This document shows, piece by piece, positions 1 through 7,998 of a DNA stretch of 23,859 bases. A program made the translations under genes and the position numbers. The DNA lies in contig CANQHL010000013.1 of assembly GCA_947623775.1 (NCBI GenBank), forward strand, positions 1 to 23,859, in the 5' to 3' direction. A model generated the notes under the pieces. The model worked only from the letters and a program-made list of their open reading frames with translations, made no database searches and was not told the origin of the DNA. The stretch comes from an uncultured Clostridia bacterium (GTDB lineage Bacteria; Bacillota; Clostridia; Christensenellales; UBA1242). Numbering within the stretch: the first letter of the stretch is position 1; each line of letters begins with the position of its first letter.

Positions 1-1473
1 AATTTCCTTTAACTTCTTAATCTGAGCTAATAGATCTTTATATTCATTTGTTAATTTTTCACGTTCAAGTCCAGTTAGACGTTGCAAACGCATATCAAGT
101 ATTGCCTGCGCCTGTTTATCAGATAAGTCAAATCGGTCACGCAATTTCTGTTTTGCTTCTGTTGCAGTTGCCGATTTTTTAATTATCTTTATCACTTCAT
201 CGATGTTTTTAATTGCAATAAGAAGCCCCTCTACAATATGCGCCCTTTCTTTTGCAACATTTAAATCAAACTTTGTTCTTCTTACAATTATTTCCCGTTG
301 ATATTGTGCATAATATGCAACTATTTCCAAAAGATTTAATAATTTTGGTTTTCCATCAGCAATGGCAACCATATTTATACCATACGATATTTGCAAGTTT
401 GTTGTCTTAAATAAGAATTCCATGATTTTTTGCGGGTCGGCATCTTTTTTAAGTTTAATCACTCCCCGCATACCCGTTGTACGGTCGGATTCATCTGCTA
501 TTTCGGTGATTGCGGACAACTTATCCTTATTTGTCTCCTTAAGTTCTGCAATTTTTTGAAGAAGTTGTGCTTTATTTACCTGATATGGCAACTCTTTGAT
601 TATAAGTGAAGTTTTGTCTCCATTTTGCTCGGTTACAACCTTTGCCCTTATGATAATTTTGCCTTTTCCCGTTTTATATGCTTGTTCAAGACCATCATCT
701 TGAGAAATTATAATTCCACCAGACGGAAAATCCGGCGCTTTAATTATTTTTATCAATTCATCTATTTTTATATTCGGATTGTTGATGTATGCAACAACGC
801 CATCTATTACTTCGCCCAAATTGTGAGGAGGAATGTTTGTTGCAACACCGACTGCTATACCCGTTGCACCATTAACCAAAAGATTTGGAAATCTGCCTGG
901 CATAATATCTGGCTCTTTAAGTGAGTCATCAAAGTTTAAACTCCAACGAACTGTATCCTTATCAATGTCCCTCATAATTTCCATAGCAAGCGGAGTAAGT
1001 CTTGCCTCGGTGTAACGCATAGCAGCTGGCGAATCTCCGTCCACCGAACCAAAGTTTCCATGTCCATCAACAAGTGGAGCCCGAAGCACCCAATCTTGCG
1101 CCATACGGCACATTGCATCATAGACCGAACTATCTCCATGTGGATGATATTTACCAAGACAATCTCCGACTATTCTCGCAGATTTTCTGTGCGGTTTATC
1201 GGGGGTGACACCAAGTTCCAACATTGTATATAAAATCCTTCTTTGAACGGGCTTCAATCCATCTTCAACCCTCGGCAAAGCACGGTCAAGCACAACATGC
1301 TCGGTGTAAGGTATCATAGAATCATGCAAAACTTCGCTTACACTTTTGAAAATTATGCCTTTGACACCGTCATTATTTTCCTCCGCCTCACCATTTTCTA
1401 CTTCTTTTGGTGTGCTTTTGGAATCCTCATTTTCCATTTTCGATTGTTCGATGTTATCTTCTTTATCCTGCAT
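1..1473 (-). CDS. gyrA/parC: Type IIA DNA topoisomerase subunit A (GyrA/ParC), 3' end cut by window edge
   Basis: Cleaves and rejoins DNA through an active-site tyrosine, as the partner of the B subunit encoded just upstream. The 491 visible residues start at an ATG (1471-1473) with AGGAG 5 nt before it. After an acidic extension of about 35 residues come the winged-helix segment HPHGDSSVYDAMCRMAQ (near residues 110-126, the quinolone-resistance region, with Ser at the key site), the catalytic Tyr in AAMRYTE (about 154), PNLLVNGATGIAVG, and QAQAILDMRLQRLTGLE before the edge. The C-terminal beta-pinwheel that separates GyrA from ParC is missing. The QAQAILDMRLQRLTGLE stretch is GyrA-like, while MAQDW and FNFDDSLKEPDIMP lean to ParC. 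The start lies 15 nt after the B-subunit stop, so the two are one operon. Family is certain; the gyrA versus parC name is not. Confidence 0.93.
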   Translation of the reverse strand, partial: MQDKEDNIEQSKMENEDSKSTPKEVENGEAEENNDGVKGIIFKSVSEVLHDSMIPYTEHVVLDRALPRVEDGLKPVQRRILYTMLELGVTPDKPHRKSARIVGDCLGKYHPHGDSSVYDAMCRMAQDWVLRAPLVDGHGNFGSVDGDSPAAMRYTEARLTPLAMEIMRDIDKDTVRWSLNFDDSLKEPDIMPGRFPNLLVNGATGIAVGVATNIPPHNLGEVIDGVVAYINNPNIKIDELIKIIKAPDFPSGGIIISQDDGLEQAYKTGKGKIIIRAKVVTEQNGDKTSLIIKELPYQVNKAQLLQKIAELKETNKDKLSAITEIADESDRTTGMRGVIKLKKDADPQKIMEFLFKTTNLQISYGINMVAIADGKPKLLNLLEIVAYYAQYQREIIVRRTKFDLNVAKERAHIVEGLLIAIKNIDEVIKIIKKSATATEAKQKLRDRFDLSDKQAQAILDMRLQRLTGLEREKLTNEYKDLLAQIKKLKEI

Positions 1474-1488
1474 AAATGCTCCTAATTA

Positions 1489-3441
1489 TTATATTTTTTT
1501 GTAATTTTTAAGAAAGTCGTCTTCTCGGTCAAAGTTTGCATGCTCGTTTATATAATCCTTTCTTGCCTCTATATCATCACCCATTAATGTGGTTATCATC
1601 TTTTCCGCTTCTGCGGCATCTTCTATTGTAACTTGTATTAAATTTCTTCGCTCGGGATCAAGCGTTGTTTCCCAAAGTTGTACAGCATTCATTTCTCCCA
1701 AACCTTTGTATCTTTGAAGTTCATATCCCTTGCCCACACGATTTATGGCATCGGGAAGTTCGGCATCTGAATAAACATATTCAGTGTAATTCTTCTTAGA
1801 CACACGATAAAGTGGTGGCAAACCTATGTAGACATGCCCATCATTTATTAGTGAACGCATATATCTGAAAAAGAATGTAAGCAAAATTGCACGAATATGG
1901 AAGCCATCTTGGTCGGCATCACTCAAAATAATAACTTTGTTATATCTCAGTGACGACAAGTCCATTTCATCACCCATTCCTGCATTCAATGCTGAAATTA
2001 TCGTTCTTATCTCCTCATTTGCAAGAACTTGGTCAATTCTCTTCTTCTCAGCATTTAATGGCTTTCCTCTCAATGGCAATATGGCCTGAAAACGTCTGTC
2101 ACGGCCTTGTTTTGCAGTACCACCAGCCGAATCACCCTCAACAATAAACAATTCACATTGAGAACCCTTTTTTGATGATGCGGCGGCAAGTTTACCCACC
2201 AAATTAAAGTTTTCTGCTGAATTTTTTGCTCGAGTAAGCTCCTTAGCTTTTTTTGCCGCCTCTCGAACCTTTGCAGCACCTTTCGCCTTTCCAATTATTA
2301 TTTCGCCAATAGAAATATTTTTCTTTTCGGCAAAAATACGAGTAAGTTCTCTTGTAGTTAAATTTTCGACAAGCGTTCTGGCCTCGGGATTGCCCAATTT
2401 TGTTTTGGTTTGCCCTTCAAACTGAACGTTTATCATTCTTACATTTAAAACGACCGTCACACCTTCACGAAAATCTTCGCCCAGAAAATTTTGTTCCTTT
2501 TCTTTCAAAAAGTTGTTGGTCCTAGCAAAATCATTCATGACCTTTGTGAAAGCACTTCTAAATCCCGTTTCATGAGTTCCGCCCTCAATTGTCGGAATGT
2601 TGTTTACAAAAGAGAAAAAGTTTTCAGTGTAACTATCCGTATAAATCAACGCAACTTCTAAATCAAAATTTTTATCTTCAGCATGAAAATATACGGGTTT
2701 TGTAAATAATTTGGTCTTTTCTGCAACCAAATACTCTGCAAAATCCGATATCCCTCCCTCATAATGATAACGTTCATCTTTGCCTGTGTTTTTATCAAGA
2801 AGTTCAATTTTAAGCCCCTTATTTAAAAAGGCAAGTTCCCTTGCACGGGTGCATATTGTTTCAAAATTAAACTTTAAATTTCCAAACATATCACTATCAG
2901 GCAAAAAAGAAACTTTTGTTCCGCTTTTATCGGTTTTCCCTAATTTTTTTAGAGGAGCAACAGGTACGCCACTGTGCATTTTTCCATTTTCATCCGCATA
3001 TGAATGAAATTCTATAAAATATTCCTGCCCACCTTTATAAACCCATACCTTACACCACTTTGAAAGTGCATTTGTAACAGATGCACCTACACCATGCAAT
3101 CCACCGGAGAACTTGTAATTTTCATTATTAAATTTGCCTCCCGCATGAAGAGTTGTATAAACAACCTCGACACCCGATTTATGCAATGTAGGATGATCAT
3201 CAACAGGAATTCCTCGACCATTATCCTCAACTGTTGCCGAGCCATCGGTTTCAAGAGTGATTTTTATTGTATCTCCATACCCATTTGAAATTTCATCAAT
3301 GGCATTATCCACAATTTCCCACAGAAGATGGTGCATACCTTTTTTTCCCGTTGTGCCTATATACATTCCCGGCCTTAAGCGAACAGCATCTAAGCCCTCA
3401 AGCACTACTATATCTTTTGCATCATAATTTTTCTCTGCCAT
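1489..3441 (-). CDS. gyrB/parE: Type IIA DNA topoisomerase subunit B (GyrB/ParE), ATPase subunit
   Basis: ATP-dependent subunit of gyrase or topoisomerase IV, 650 residues. The ATG at 3439-3441 is chosen over the upstream in-frame one because GAGGAG lies 6-7 nt before it and the protein then begins MAEKNYDAKDIVVLEGLDAVR. GHKL ATPase motifs are present: EIVDNAIDE, EDNGRGIP and GGLHGVGASVTNALS. The TOPRIM domain has VEGDSAGGTAKQGRDRR, LRGKPLN and the metal site as SDADQDG (most GyrB/ParE have DADVDG or DADTDG). The C-terminus has LQRYKGLGEMN. HHLLWEIVDNAIDE, FETICTRARELAFLNKGLKIELLD and DADQDG resemble ParE or the second GyrB-like paralogue of Clostridia more than the GyrB encoded beside dnaA. 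No dnaA, dnaN or recF is adjacent, which fits a topoisomerase IV-type pair, but this assignment is inference. Confidence 0.95.
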   Translation of the reverse strand: MAEKNYDAKDIVVLEGLDAVRLRPGMYIGTTGKKGMHHLLWEIVDNAIDEISNGYGDTIKITLETDGSATVEDNGRGIPVDDHPTLHKSGVEVVYTTLHAGGKFNNENYKFSGGLHGVGASVTNALSKWCKVWVYKGGQEYFIEFHSYADENGKMHSGVPVAPLKKLGKTDKSGTKVSFLPDSDMFGNLKFNFETICTRARELAFLNKGLKIELLDKNTGKDERYHYEGGISDFAEYLVAEKTKLFTKPVYFHAEDKNFDLEVALIYTDSYTENFFSFVNNIPTIEGGTHETGFRSAFTKVMNDFARTNNFLKEKEQNFLGEDFREGVTVVLNVRMINVQFEGQTKTKLGNPEARTLVENLTTRELTRIFAEKKNISIGEIIIGKAKGAAKVREAAKKAKELTRAKNSAENFNLVGKLAAASSKKGSQCELFIVEGDSAGGTAKQGRDRRFQAILPLRGKPLNAEKKRIDQVLANEEIRTIISALNAGMGDEMDLSSLRYNKVIILSDADQDGFHIRAILLTFFFRYMRSLINDGHVYIGLPPLYRVSKKNYTEYVYSDAELPDAINRVGKGYELQRYKGLGEMNAVQLWETTLDPERRNLIQVTIEDAAEAEKMITTLMGDDIEARKDYINEHANFDREDDFLKNYKKI

Positions 3442-3463
3442 ATAAACTCCTCGTTTCCTATAT

Positions 3464-3492
3464 ATTATAACATAAATTATATTTTTAAACAA
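3464..3492 (-). promoter_or_regulatory. Sigma-A-type promoter of the topoisomerase operon
   Basis: On the minus strand, -35 TTGTTT (3487-3492), a 17-nt spacer and a perfect -10 TATAAT (3464-3469) with an extended TG one base before it. The predicted start near 3457 leaves a short leader that includes the GAGGAG ribosome binding site. Confidence 0.7.
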
Positions 3493-3525
3493 TCATTTTA
3501 CTCATTATTATTTTAATAGGAAATT

Positions 3526-3554
3526 TTGATTGATTATACACTTTTACGCATAAT
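3526..3554 (+). promoter_or_regulatory. Probable promoter of murG
   Basis: -35 TTGATT (3526-3531), 17-nt spacer, -10 CATAAT (3549-3554). It would give a leader of about 45 nt before the murG ATG. Weaker than the divergent topoisomerase promoter, and other AT-rich -10-like boxes lie nearby. Confidence 0.4.
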
Positions 3555-3606
3555 TATTCATTTAAATATTTTGATAAATAAATCATATACTAAAATAGAG
3601 GTTATT

Positions 3607-4659
3607 ATGAAAACAAACAAAAAAATCGTTTTAACAGGCGGAGGCACAGCGGGACATGTGTACCCTGCACTTGCAGTTAAGGAAAATTTGCCAGGTGGAT
3701 ACGAAGTTTTTTATATCGGCTCTGATGGAATGGAAAAAAATATTCTTAAAAAGGAAAAAGATATTTCGTACTATGAAATCCATGCGGTGAAATTGGAAAG
3801 AAAATTGACCCCGAAAAATCTTTTTATTCCCTTTAAGTTATTTTCATCAATTAAGAAAGCAAAAACAATTTTAAAACAAATCAATCCCGATGTTATTTTC
3901 TCAAAAGGAGGCTTTGTTGCATTGCCGGTTGTAATTGCAGGCAAAAGGCTTGGCATACCAATAATAAGCCACGAAAGTGACCTTTCTATTGGTCTTGCAA
4001 ACAAAATCATTTGCCATTATTGTGATGTTATGTGCACATCTTTTGAAGAGACAAAAGGAAGTGATAAAATCGTCTTCACAGGACAGCCAATCAGGAGCAA
4101 TATTTTAAATGGTGACAAAAATAAAGTAAATTTTGATAAAAAAACATCAAAAAACAAAAAAAATTTATTAATTGTCGGAGGTTCAAGCGGTGCAGGCTTT
4201 ATCAACAATATTGTTTATGAAAATTTAGACGAACTAACAAAGCGTTTCAATGTTATACACATCACGGGAAAAGGAAAAGCAAAACAGGCGGACAAGGAAA
4301 ACTATATACAGATGGAATTTGCAGAAAACATGGGCGACTTGCTTGACTATTGTGATTTCGTTCTTTCGCGTGCAGGCTCGGGTGCTATAAATGAATTTCT
4401 TGCAGTAAAAAAGCCTATGCTTTTAATCCCGTTATCCAAAAATTGCTCACGCGGAGACCAAATTGAAAATGCAAAATTATTCTATAAAAATGGATATTGT
4501 GAAATGATACTTGAAGAAGCCTTCAACAAACAACTCTTTTTTGAAAAGCTTGAATTACTTCAAAAAAATCACAAAAATTATGTCGACAACATGAAAAAAG
4601 CGAAACCAAACAACGCATGTAAACAAATTGTTGACATTATTGCTAAATACGAAAAATAA
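3607..4659 (+). CDS. murG: MurG, lipid II-forming UDP-GlcNAc transferase
   Basis: Adds GlcNAc from UDP-GlcNAc to undecaprenyl-pyrophosphoryl-MurNAc-pentapeptide (lipid I) to make lipid II, on the inner face of the membrane. 350 residues, normal for the family. The start ATG at 3607 has AGAGG 7 nt upstream and gives MKTNKKIVLTGGGTAGHVYP, the N-terminal glycine-rich loop. Also visible are FSKGGFVALPVVIAG, the C-domain loop GGSSGAGFIN, the nucleotide-binding helix RAGSGAINEFLAVKKPMLLIPL and DQIENAKLF. The usual HEQN motif reads HESD, as in many clostridial MurG proteins. It is alone here rather than in a dcw cluster, divergent from the topoisomerase operon and followed by a terminator. An upstream in-frame ATG at 3526 falls on the promoter and has no ribosome binding site. 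Confidence 0.94.
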   Translation: MKTNKKIVLTGGGTAGHVYPALAVKENLPGGYEVFYIGSDGMEKNILKKEKDISYYEIHAVKLERKLTPKNLFIPFKLFSSIKKAKTILKQINPDVIFSKGGFVALPVVIAGKRLGIPIISHESDLSIGLANKIICHYCDVMCTSFEETKGSDKIVFTGQPIRSNILNGDKNKVNFDKKTSKNKKNLLIVGGSSGAGFINNIVYENLDELTKRFNVIHITGKGKAKQADKENYIQMEFAENMGDLLDYCDFVLSRAGSGAINEFLAVKKPMLLIPLSKNCSRGDQIENAKLFYKNGYCEMILEEAFNKQLFFEKLELLQKNHKNYVDNMKKAKPNNACKQIVDIIAKYEK

Positions 4660-4725
4660 ATATGTTTCCGCATGTATAATAAAAAACTTTAACATTTCAT
4701 CAATATTTAAAAATATCTTTTCATC

Positions 4726-4754
4726 AAAAAGGGCATAAAACTAGCCCTTTTTTT
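4726..4754. terminator. Bidirectional terminator between murG and the S8 protease
   Basis: Stem AAAAAGGGC / GCCCTTTTT with a 9-nt loop, followed by more T on the plus strand. The A-run gives a U-tract on the minus strand too, so it can end both convergent genes. The rest of 4660-4861 is AT-rich with no gene. Confidence 0.8.
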
Positions 4755-4861
4755 CGTAAGGCTATTTATGCCAAAATGTATAATTATTCATTTTTTCATA
4801 TTTACTTTATATATATTTACATATAAAAAGATTGTAGAATTTTGACAATATTTAACTTAAT

Positions 4862-6025
4862 TTAACTATTTTTATACTGTTGCAATGATATTTTTCTTAA
4901 ATCTGGATAGCCTAGCCCTTCAAAATTTTTATTGAATGAAATGGGTCGACAAGAGGAACAGATTAACCTCTTAACTTCAAGTGGAGAAAGTTTTGGATTT
5001 CTTTCAAGCACCAAAGCACACATTCCTGCCACCATATGAGTTGCAACACTTGTACCACTAAGTTTTGTGTAATTGTTTTTTATAGAGCATGAAATTATAT
5101 CCACTGATGGTGCAACCAAGTCAGGCTTAAACCTTTTAAATGCTGGACCGCGTGATGAAAAATCTGCAACTTCAAAAAAATTTGAATTGTATTCATCTTC
5201 ATTTATTCTATTGTCGTTAAATCCTCCCACGGTGATAATTTGACTTGAAACTCCCGGACTTTTTATTGTTTGATATTCGGGACCACTATTTCCCGCAGCG
5301 GCAACAACCACAATCCCCGCCCGCCATAATGCTTCAGCGCCACTCATTATCGGATCATTAAAGCCCAGTGGCTCACTGCCAAAACTCATGCATACAACTT
5401 TTATATTATATTTATTTTTATTGTTATACACCCACTCCATTGCATCTAAAATTTTGTCCGCCGATGCCTCGCCGTGCTTATTTAGTGCTTTTAAGGATAT
5501 TATATATGAATTTGGAGCAATTCCCGCATATTTACCACCTGACATTGCACCATTTCCACTGCATACCCCCGCAACAAATGTGCCATGTCCATTATCATCA
5601 TACTCAAAAGAATGCCCATCTACAAAATCAACAAATTGAATTATCCTATCTTCTCCCAGACAAAAATCACCATGTCTATATATTCCGGTGTCAATAAATG
5701 CTATTGTGACTCCCTTTCCGGTTAAAGGTTCATTATCCACGCCCAATATCTTTTTGGCAACATTCATGAGTGCGGAAACTTTGCTTACCGATGAAACAAA
5801 TTTCACCTGCGATAAGTTTGTAAGTGACAACAGCTGCCTTTTTGTCGCAAGCACGCGAAATGTTCCAATAAAATTGTATTCTTTCAATATCTTAATATTT
5901 TTATGCAATAGTATATTTTTCGTTCTCTCATAATCGTACGCATGAACTATACATTCCCACCTTTTATCATCTTGCAACATGCTAACAATCGAAAAGAGCG
6001 TTTTATCTATCTTATTAAAGTTCAT
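4862..6025 (-). CDS. Subtilisin-like serine protease (S8 family), no signal peptide
   Basis: 387 residues with an intact Asp-His-Ser triad: Asp112 in FIDTGIYRHGD, His147 in NGHGTFVAG and Ser326 in LSGTSVATHMVAG, with oxyanion Asn246 in AAAGNSGPE. Residues 1 to about 90 look like a propeptide or I9-type prodomain rather than a secretion signal: the N-terminus MNFNKIDKTLF is not hydrophobic and no transmembrane segment is seen. It is therefore probably cytoplasmic, matured in the cytoplasm, or exported by another route. The ATG shares ATGA with the stop of the upstream 85-residue gene, so translation is probably coupled, which suggests related function. Substrate unknown; intracellular quality control or a sporulation or developmental role are both possible for such proteases. 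Confidence 0.92.
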   Translation of the reverse strand: MNFNKIDKTLFSIVSMLQDDKRWECIVHAYDYERTKNILLHKNIKILKEYNFIGTFRVLATKRQLLSLTNLSQVKFVSSVSKVSALMNVAKKILGVDNEPLTGKGVTIAFIDTGIYRHGDFCLGEDRIIQFVDFVDGHSFEYDDNGHGTFVAGVCSGNGAMSGGKYAGIAPNSYIISLKALNKHGEASADKILDAMEWVYNNKNKYNIKVVCMSFGSEPLGFNDPIMSGAEALWRAGIVVVAAAGNSGPEYQTIKSPGVSSQIITVGGFNDNRINEDEYNSNFFEVADFSSRGPAFKRFKPDLVAPSVDIISCSIKNNYTKLSGTSVATHMVAGMCALVLERNPKLSPLEVKRLICSSCRPISFNKNFEGLGYPDLRKISLQQYKNS

Positions 6026-6279
6026 CTTAAACTTTCCAATATCCTTTTTACATTTTGATAATCAGTTTCGGGTAAAACTGATTTTAGGCTTTCAACCATG
6101 TTTGACAATGTGGCAAAGTCAAAACTACCCGCCTGTTTCTGCCTTGCAACCTCCTGCATAAGTTGCTCATTCAATTGCTGCTTATTCATATCTTTGTAAA
6201 GATTGAATTTCTCATTCAACTCTTCTTTCGCCTCTTTTTCATTTTGAGGCAGATTGCTAAATTGCGATAGTTTTGACAT
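6022..6279 (-). CDS. Hypothetical 85-residue protein coupled to the S8 protease
   Basis: Not recognised. Charged, Gln/Glu/Lys-rich, probably all-helical, with no signal peptide or membrane segment. Its end (LPETDYQNVKRILESLR) looks like an amphipathic helix and residues 8-50 could form a coiled coil. The ATG has AGGAG 6 nt upstream. The stop overlaps the protease ATG by four bases (ATGA), so both proteins are probably made together. It could be a partner, inhibitor or adaptor of the protease, but that is inference from position only. Confidence 0.75.
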   Translation of the reverse strand: MSKLSQFSNLPQNEKEAKEELNEKFNLYKDMNKQQLNEQLMQEVARQKQAGSFDFATLSNMVESLKSVLPETDYQNVKRILESLR

Positions 6280-6367
6280 ACTTACTCCTTATTCACAATA
6301 TATGAACAACATCAAAAAAATTTCACAAAAAAGTATTCTTTATTTAGTTATAAGAATATAAATTAAT

Positions 6368-6646
6368 ATGGAAAACAATATATTTGAAATATTAAAATTG
6401 TTGAGTTCATTTAATCAAAACCCGCAAAATAAAGAACAGCAAAACACAGTTTTAACACAATCCTATCCAAAGGAAGCCTTTCAAACATCTCAAGTTCCCC
6501 AAGATGGCAACAACTTTTTGTCAATTATTTTGTCCTTGCTTTCAAAAGGAAATGGATTACCCTTAGGTGAAATTTTAAATGCAAAAAATAAGGAGACCCA
6601 AAATTCTAAAAATTTTGAGCCTCCAAATGATGAAATTTTGTTATAA
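6368..6646 (+). CDS. Hypothetical 92-residue Asn/Gln-rich protein
   Basis: Not recognised. Starts MENNIFEILKLLSSFNQNPQ; the middle is low-complexity (Gln, Asn, Pro), and there is one hydrophobic stretch, FLSIILSLLSKGNGLPLGEIL, around residues 50-70. Divergent from the protease pair and convergent with the ABC ATPase gene, whose stop is 1 nt beyond its own. No Shine-Dalgarno precedes the ATG; a TATAAA box ends 5 nt before it. Short length and lack of homology leave some doubt that it is translated. Confidence 0.5.
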   Translation: MENNIFEILKLLSSFNQNPQNKEQQNTVLTQSYPKEAFQTSQVPQDGNNFLSIILSLLSKGNGLPLGEILNAKNKETQNSKNFEPPNDEILL

Positions 6647-6647
6647 T

Positions 6648-7301
6648 TTATGTCAAACTGTTTACTATTGAGCCATATTTGAAATAAATTTTTGTTTTGC
6701 AAAGCCTATTTGCAATTTCCTCTTTTGTTGTCGCAACAATGAGTGTTGTTTTTTTGCCCGCCAACTTTTTAATAATAGACAATGCAACTTCTCTTGTCGT
6801 CTCTGATATTTTATCAAAGATATTGTCAACCATAAGCAAATCCAATTCTCGAAATGTCAATCTTATAAGTGATAAGATATATTTTTCTTCAAGCGTCAAT
6901 TCTTTCAACTTGGTGTCCTTGATTTTCTCAATGGCGTATTCAATTATCACAGAATTGATTTTGCTTTCGATTTCGTTGTCGTCAAAACCCCAATTCTTTA
7001 ATACATATCTGAAATTTTCATAAACGGACTTATTTTCCAAAAATACAGGTGATGCGGGAATGTAACCGGCACTTAAATCTGTTTTATAATTCAATTTTTC
7101 AATCGGAATACCTTTTATAAACACTTCACCCTTAGTTAATTTTTCAAGTTTGGCAAAAATTCGCAACAAACTTGTTTTTCCACTCTCGTCCTCACCAATG
7201 AATGCAACTTTCTCATTGTCGGCGATTTCCATATTTATATCGTAAAGGGCATAAAATTCCCTTGTATACCTTAAAAAAAGATTATTTACCCGAATCATCA
7301 T
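6648..7301 (-). CDS. ABC-type ATPase with degenerate catalytic motifs
   Basis: 217 residues with the length and fold order of an ABC transporter ATP-binding domain. The N-terminal MMIRVNNLFLRYTREFYAL and Walker A GEDESGKTSLLR (residues 36-47) are intact. The other motifs are changed: the Q-loop reads GYIPAS with Ala83 where Gln is usual, the LSGGQ signature is LTLEEK (135-140), Walker B ends LLMVDN with Asn160 in place of the catalytic Glu, and the H-loop position is Thr (LIVATTKEE). ATP binding is plausible but normal hydrolysis is doubtful. AGGAG precedes two adjacent ATGs, so the start may be 7301 or 7298. No permease gene is adjacent, so the partner is unknown. Confidence 0.85.
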   Translation of the reverse strand: MMIRVNNLFLRYTREFYALYDINMEIADNEKVAFIGEDESGKTSLLRIFAKLEKLTKGEVFIKGIPIEKLNYKTDLSAGYIPASPVFLENKSVYENFRYVLKNWGFDDNEIESKINSVIIEYAIEKIKDTKLKELTLEEKYILSLIRLTFRELDLLMVDNIFDKISETTREVALSIIKKLAGKKTTLIVATTKEEIANRLCKTKIYFKYGSIVNSLT

Positions 7302-7341
7302 TTCTCCTTACTCATAATATTTTACAATAAAACCAAAAAAA

Positions 7342-7367
7342 ATAAAAGCATTTTTAAACGCTTTTAT
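7342..7367. terminator. Terminator downstream of the lipoprotein gene
   Basis: Stem ATAAAAGC / GCTTTTAT (7342-7349 and 7360-7367) with a 10-nt loop. On the minus strand it is followed by a run of T, placing it at the end of the lipoprotein transcript. It also has a T-run on the plus strand. Confidence 0.7.
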
Positions 7368-7393
7368 CTTTTTTAATGCAAATTTATGCCGTT

Positions 7394-7900
7394 TTATTTG
7401 ATTTTTAACTTAAATTGATCAGAAACCGCCTCGCTGCCCACCAAAATTTCTCCGGTGTTTGAACCATTTTCTTCAATATCGCCGACTACAACCCTTATTG
7501 AAATTGTCATCGCACCATCATAATTGAATAGATATGTTTTTCCAATAACTTCCTCATATTTTTCAAATTTATCAAGGCTCTGCACGCCATCTTTACCCTC
7601 TTTTGCAAATATATGAGTCATAGAATACCATTCATCACTCTCTTCAACATAATATTCAATCTTATCATCTCCCTCTTTCCATATGGTGACTTTTCCCGTT
7701 TTTTCAAATTTTACTTGAACATCAGTGCCTTTTCCTTTTAGACGCTTATCTTCAGCATAATTTATTCTTACACCGTAATTTTTACTGCCCGCAGATGTGA
7801 TTTCCGATATATATGCCGTTCTTAACTGTGTTGAATTTTCACAACCGACAAATATAAAACAAATTGCAAATAGAAGTGAAATTAAGGATAATTTTTTCAT
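7394..7900 (-). CDS. Small putative lipoprotein, function unknown
   Basis: 168 residues. Type II signal peptide MKKLSLISLLFAICFIFVGC with the lipobox FVGC, so Cys20 should be lipidated and the protein anchored outside the membrane. The mature part is charged and probably beta-rich (VRINYAEDKR, VQVKFEKTGKVTIWKEG, TISIRVVVGD), and I recognise no family. GGAG lies 8-9 nt before the ATG. It is a single gene: the SRP-operon terminator lies upstream and its own terminator follows at 7342-7367. Confidence 0.8.
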   Translation of the reverse strand: MKKLSLISLLFAICFIFVGCENSTQLRTAYISEITSAGSKNYGVRINYAEDKRLKGKGTDVQVKFEKTGKVTIWKEGDDKIEYYVEESDEWYSMTHIFAKEGKDGVQSLDKFEKYEEVIGKTYLFNYDGAMTISIRVVVGDIEENGSNTGEILVGSEAVSDQFKLKIK

Positions 7901-7950
7901 ATAGGTCTCCTCTATATAAATTATTTTCCTTTGTGCGGGATTTTAAACAT

Positions 7951-7981
7951 AAAAAAAGGACAATTTATCATTTAAATTGTC
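7951..7981 (-). terminator. Terminator of the ylxM-ffh-...-yraN operon
   Basis: On the minus strand a perfect 9-bp stem GACAATTTA / TAAATTGTC with a 5-nt loop is followed by C and seven T. It lies 18 nt after the yraN stop. Confidence 0.85.
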
Positions 7982-7998
7982 ACATTTTGAAGTTTATT

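Noticed and set aside
625..924. Plus-strand open frames opposite the topoisomerase A subunit (also 362-559, 833-1015 and 1243-1485)
   Set aside because: They are antisense shadows of a strongly conserved gene, with no ribosome binding sites and unlikely compositions.
4760..4861. AT-rich stretch after the murG terminator
   Set aside because: Checked for a small gene, an RNA or an origin-like repeat; no supported structure was found.
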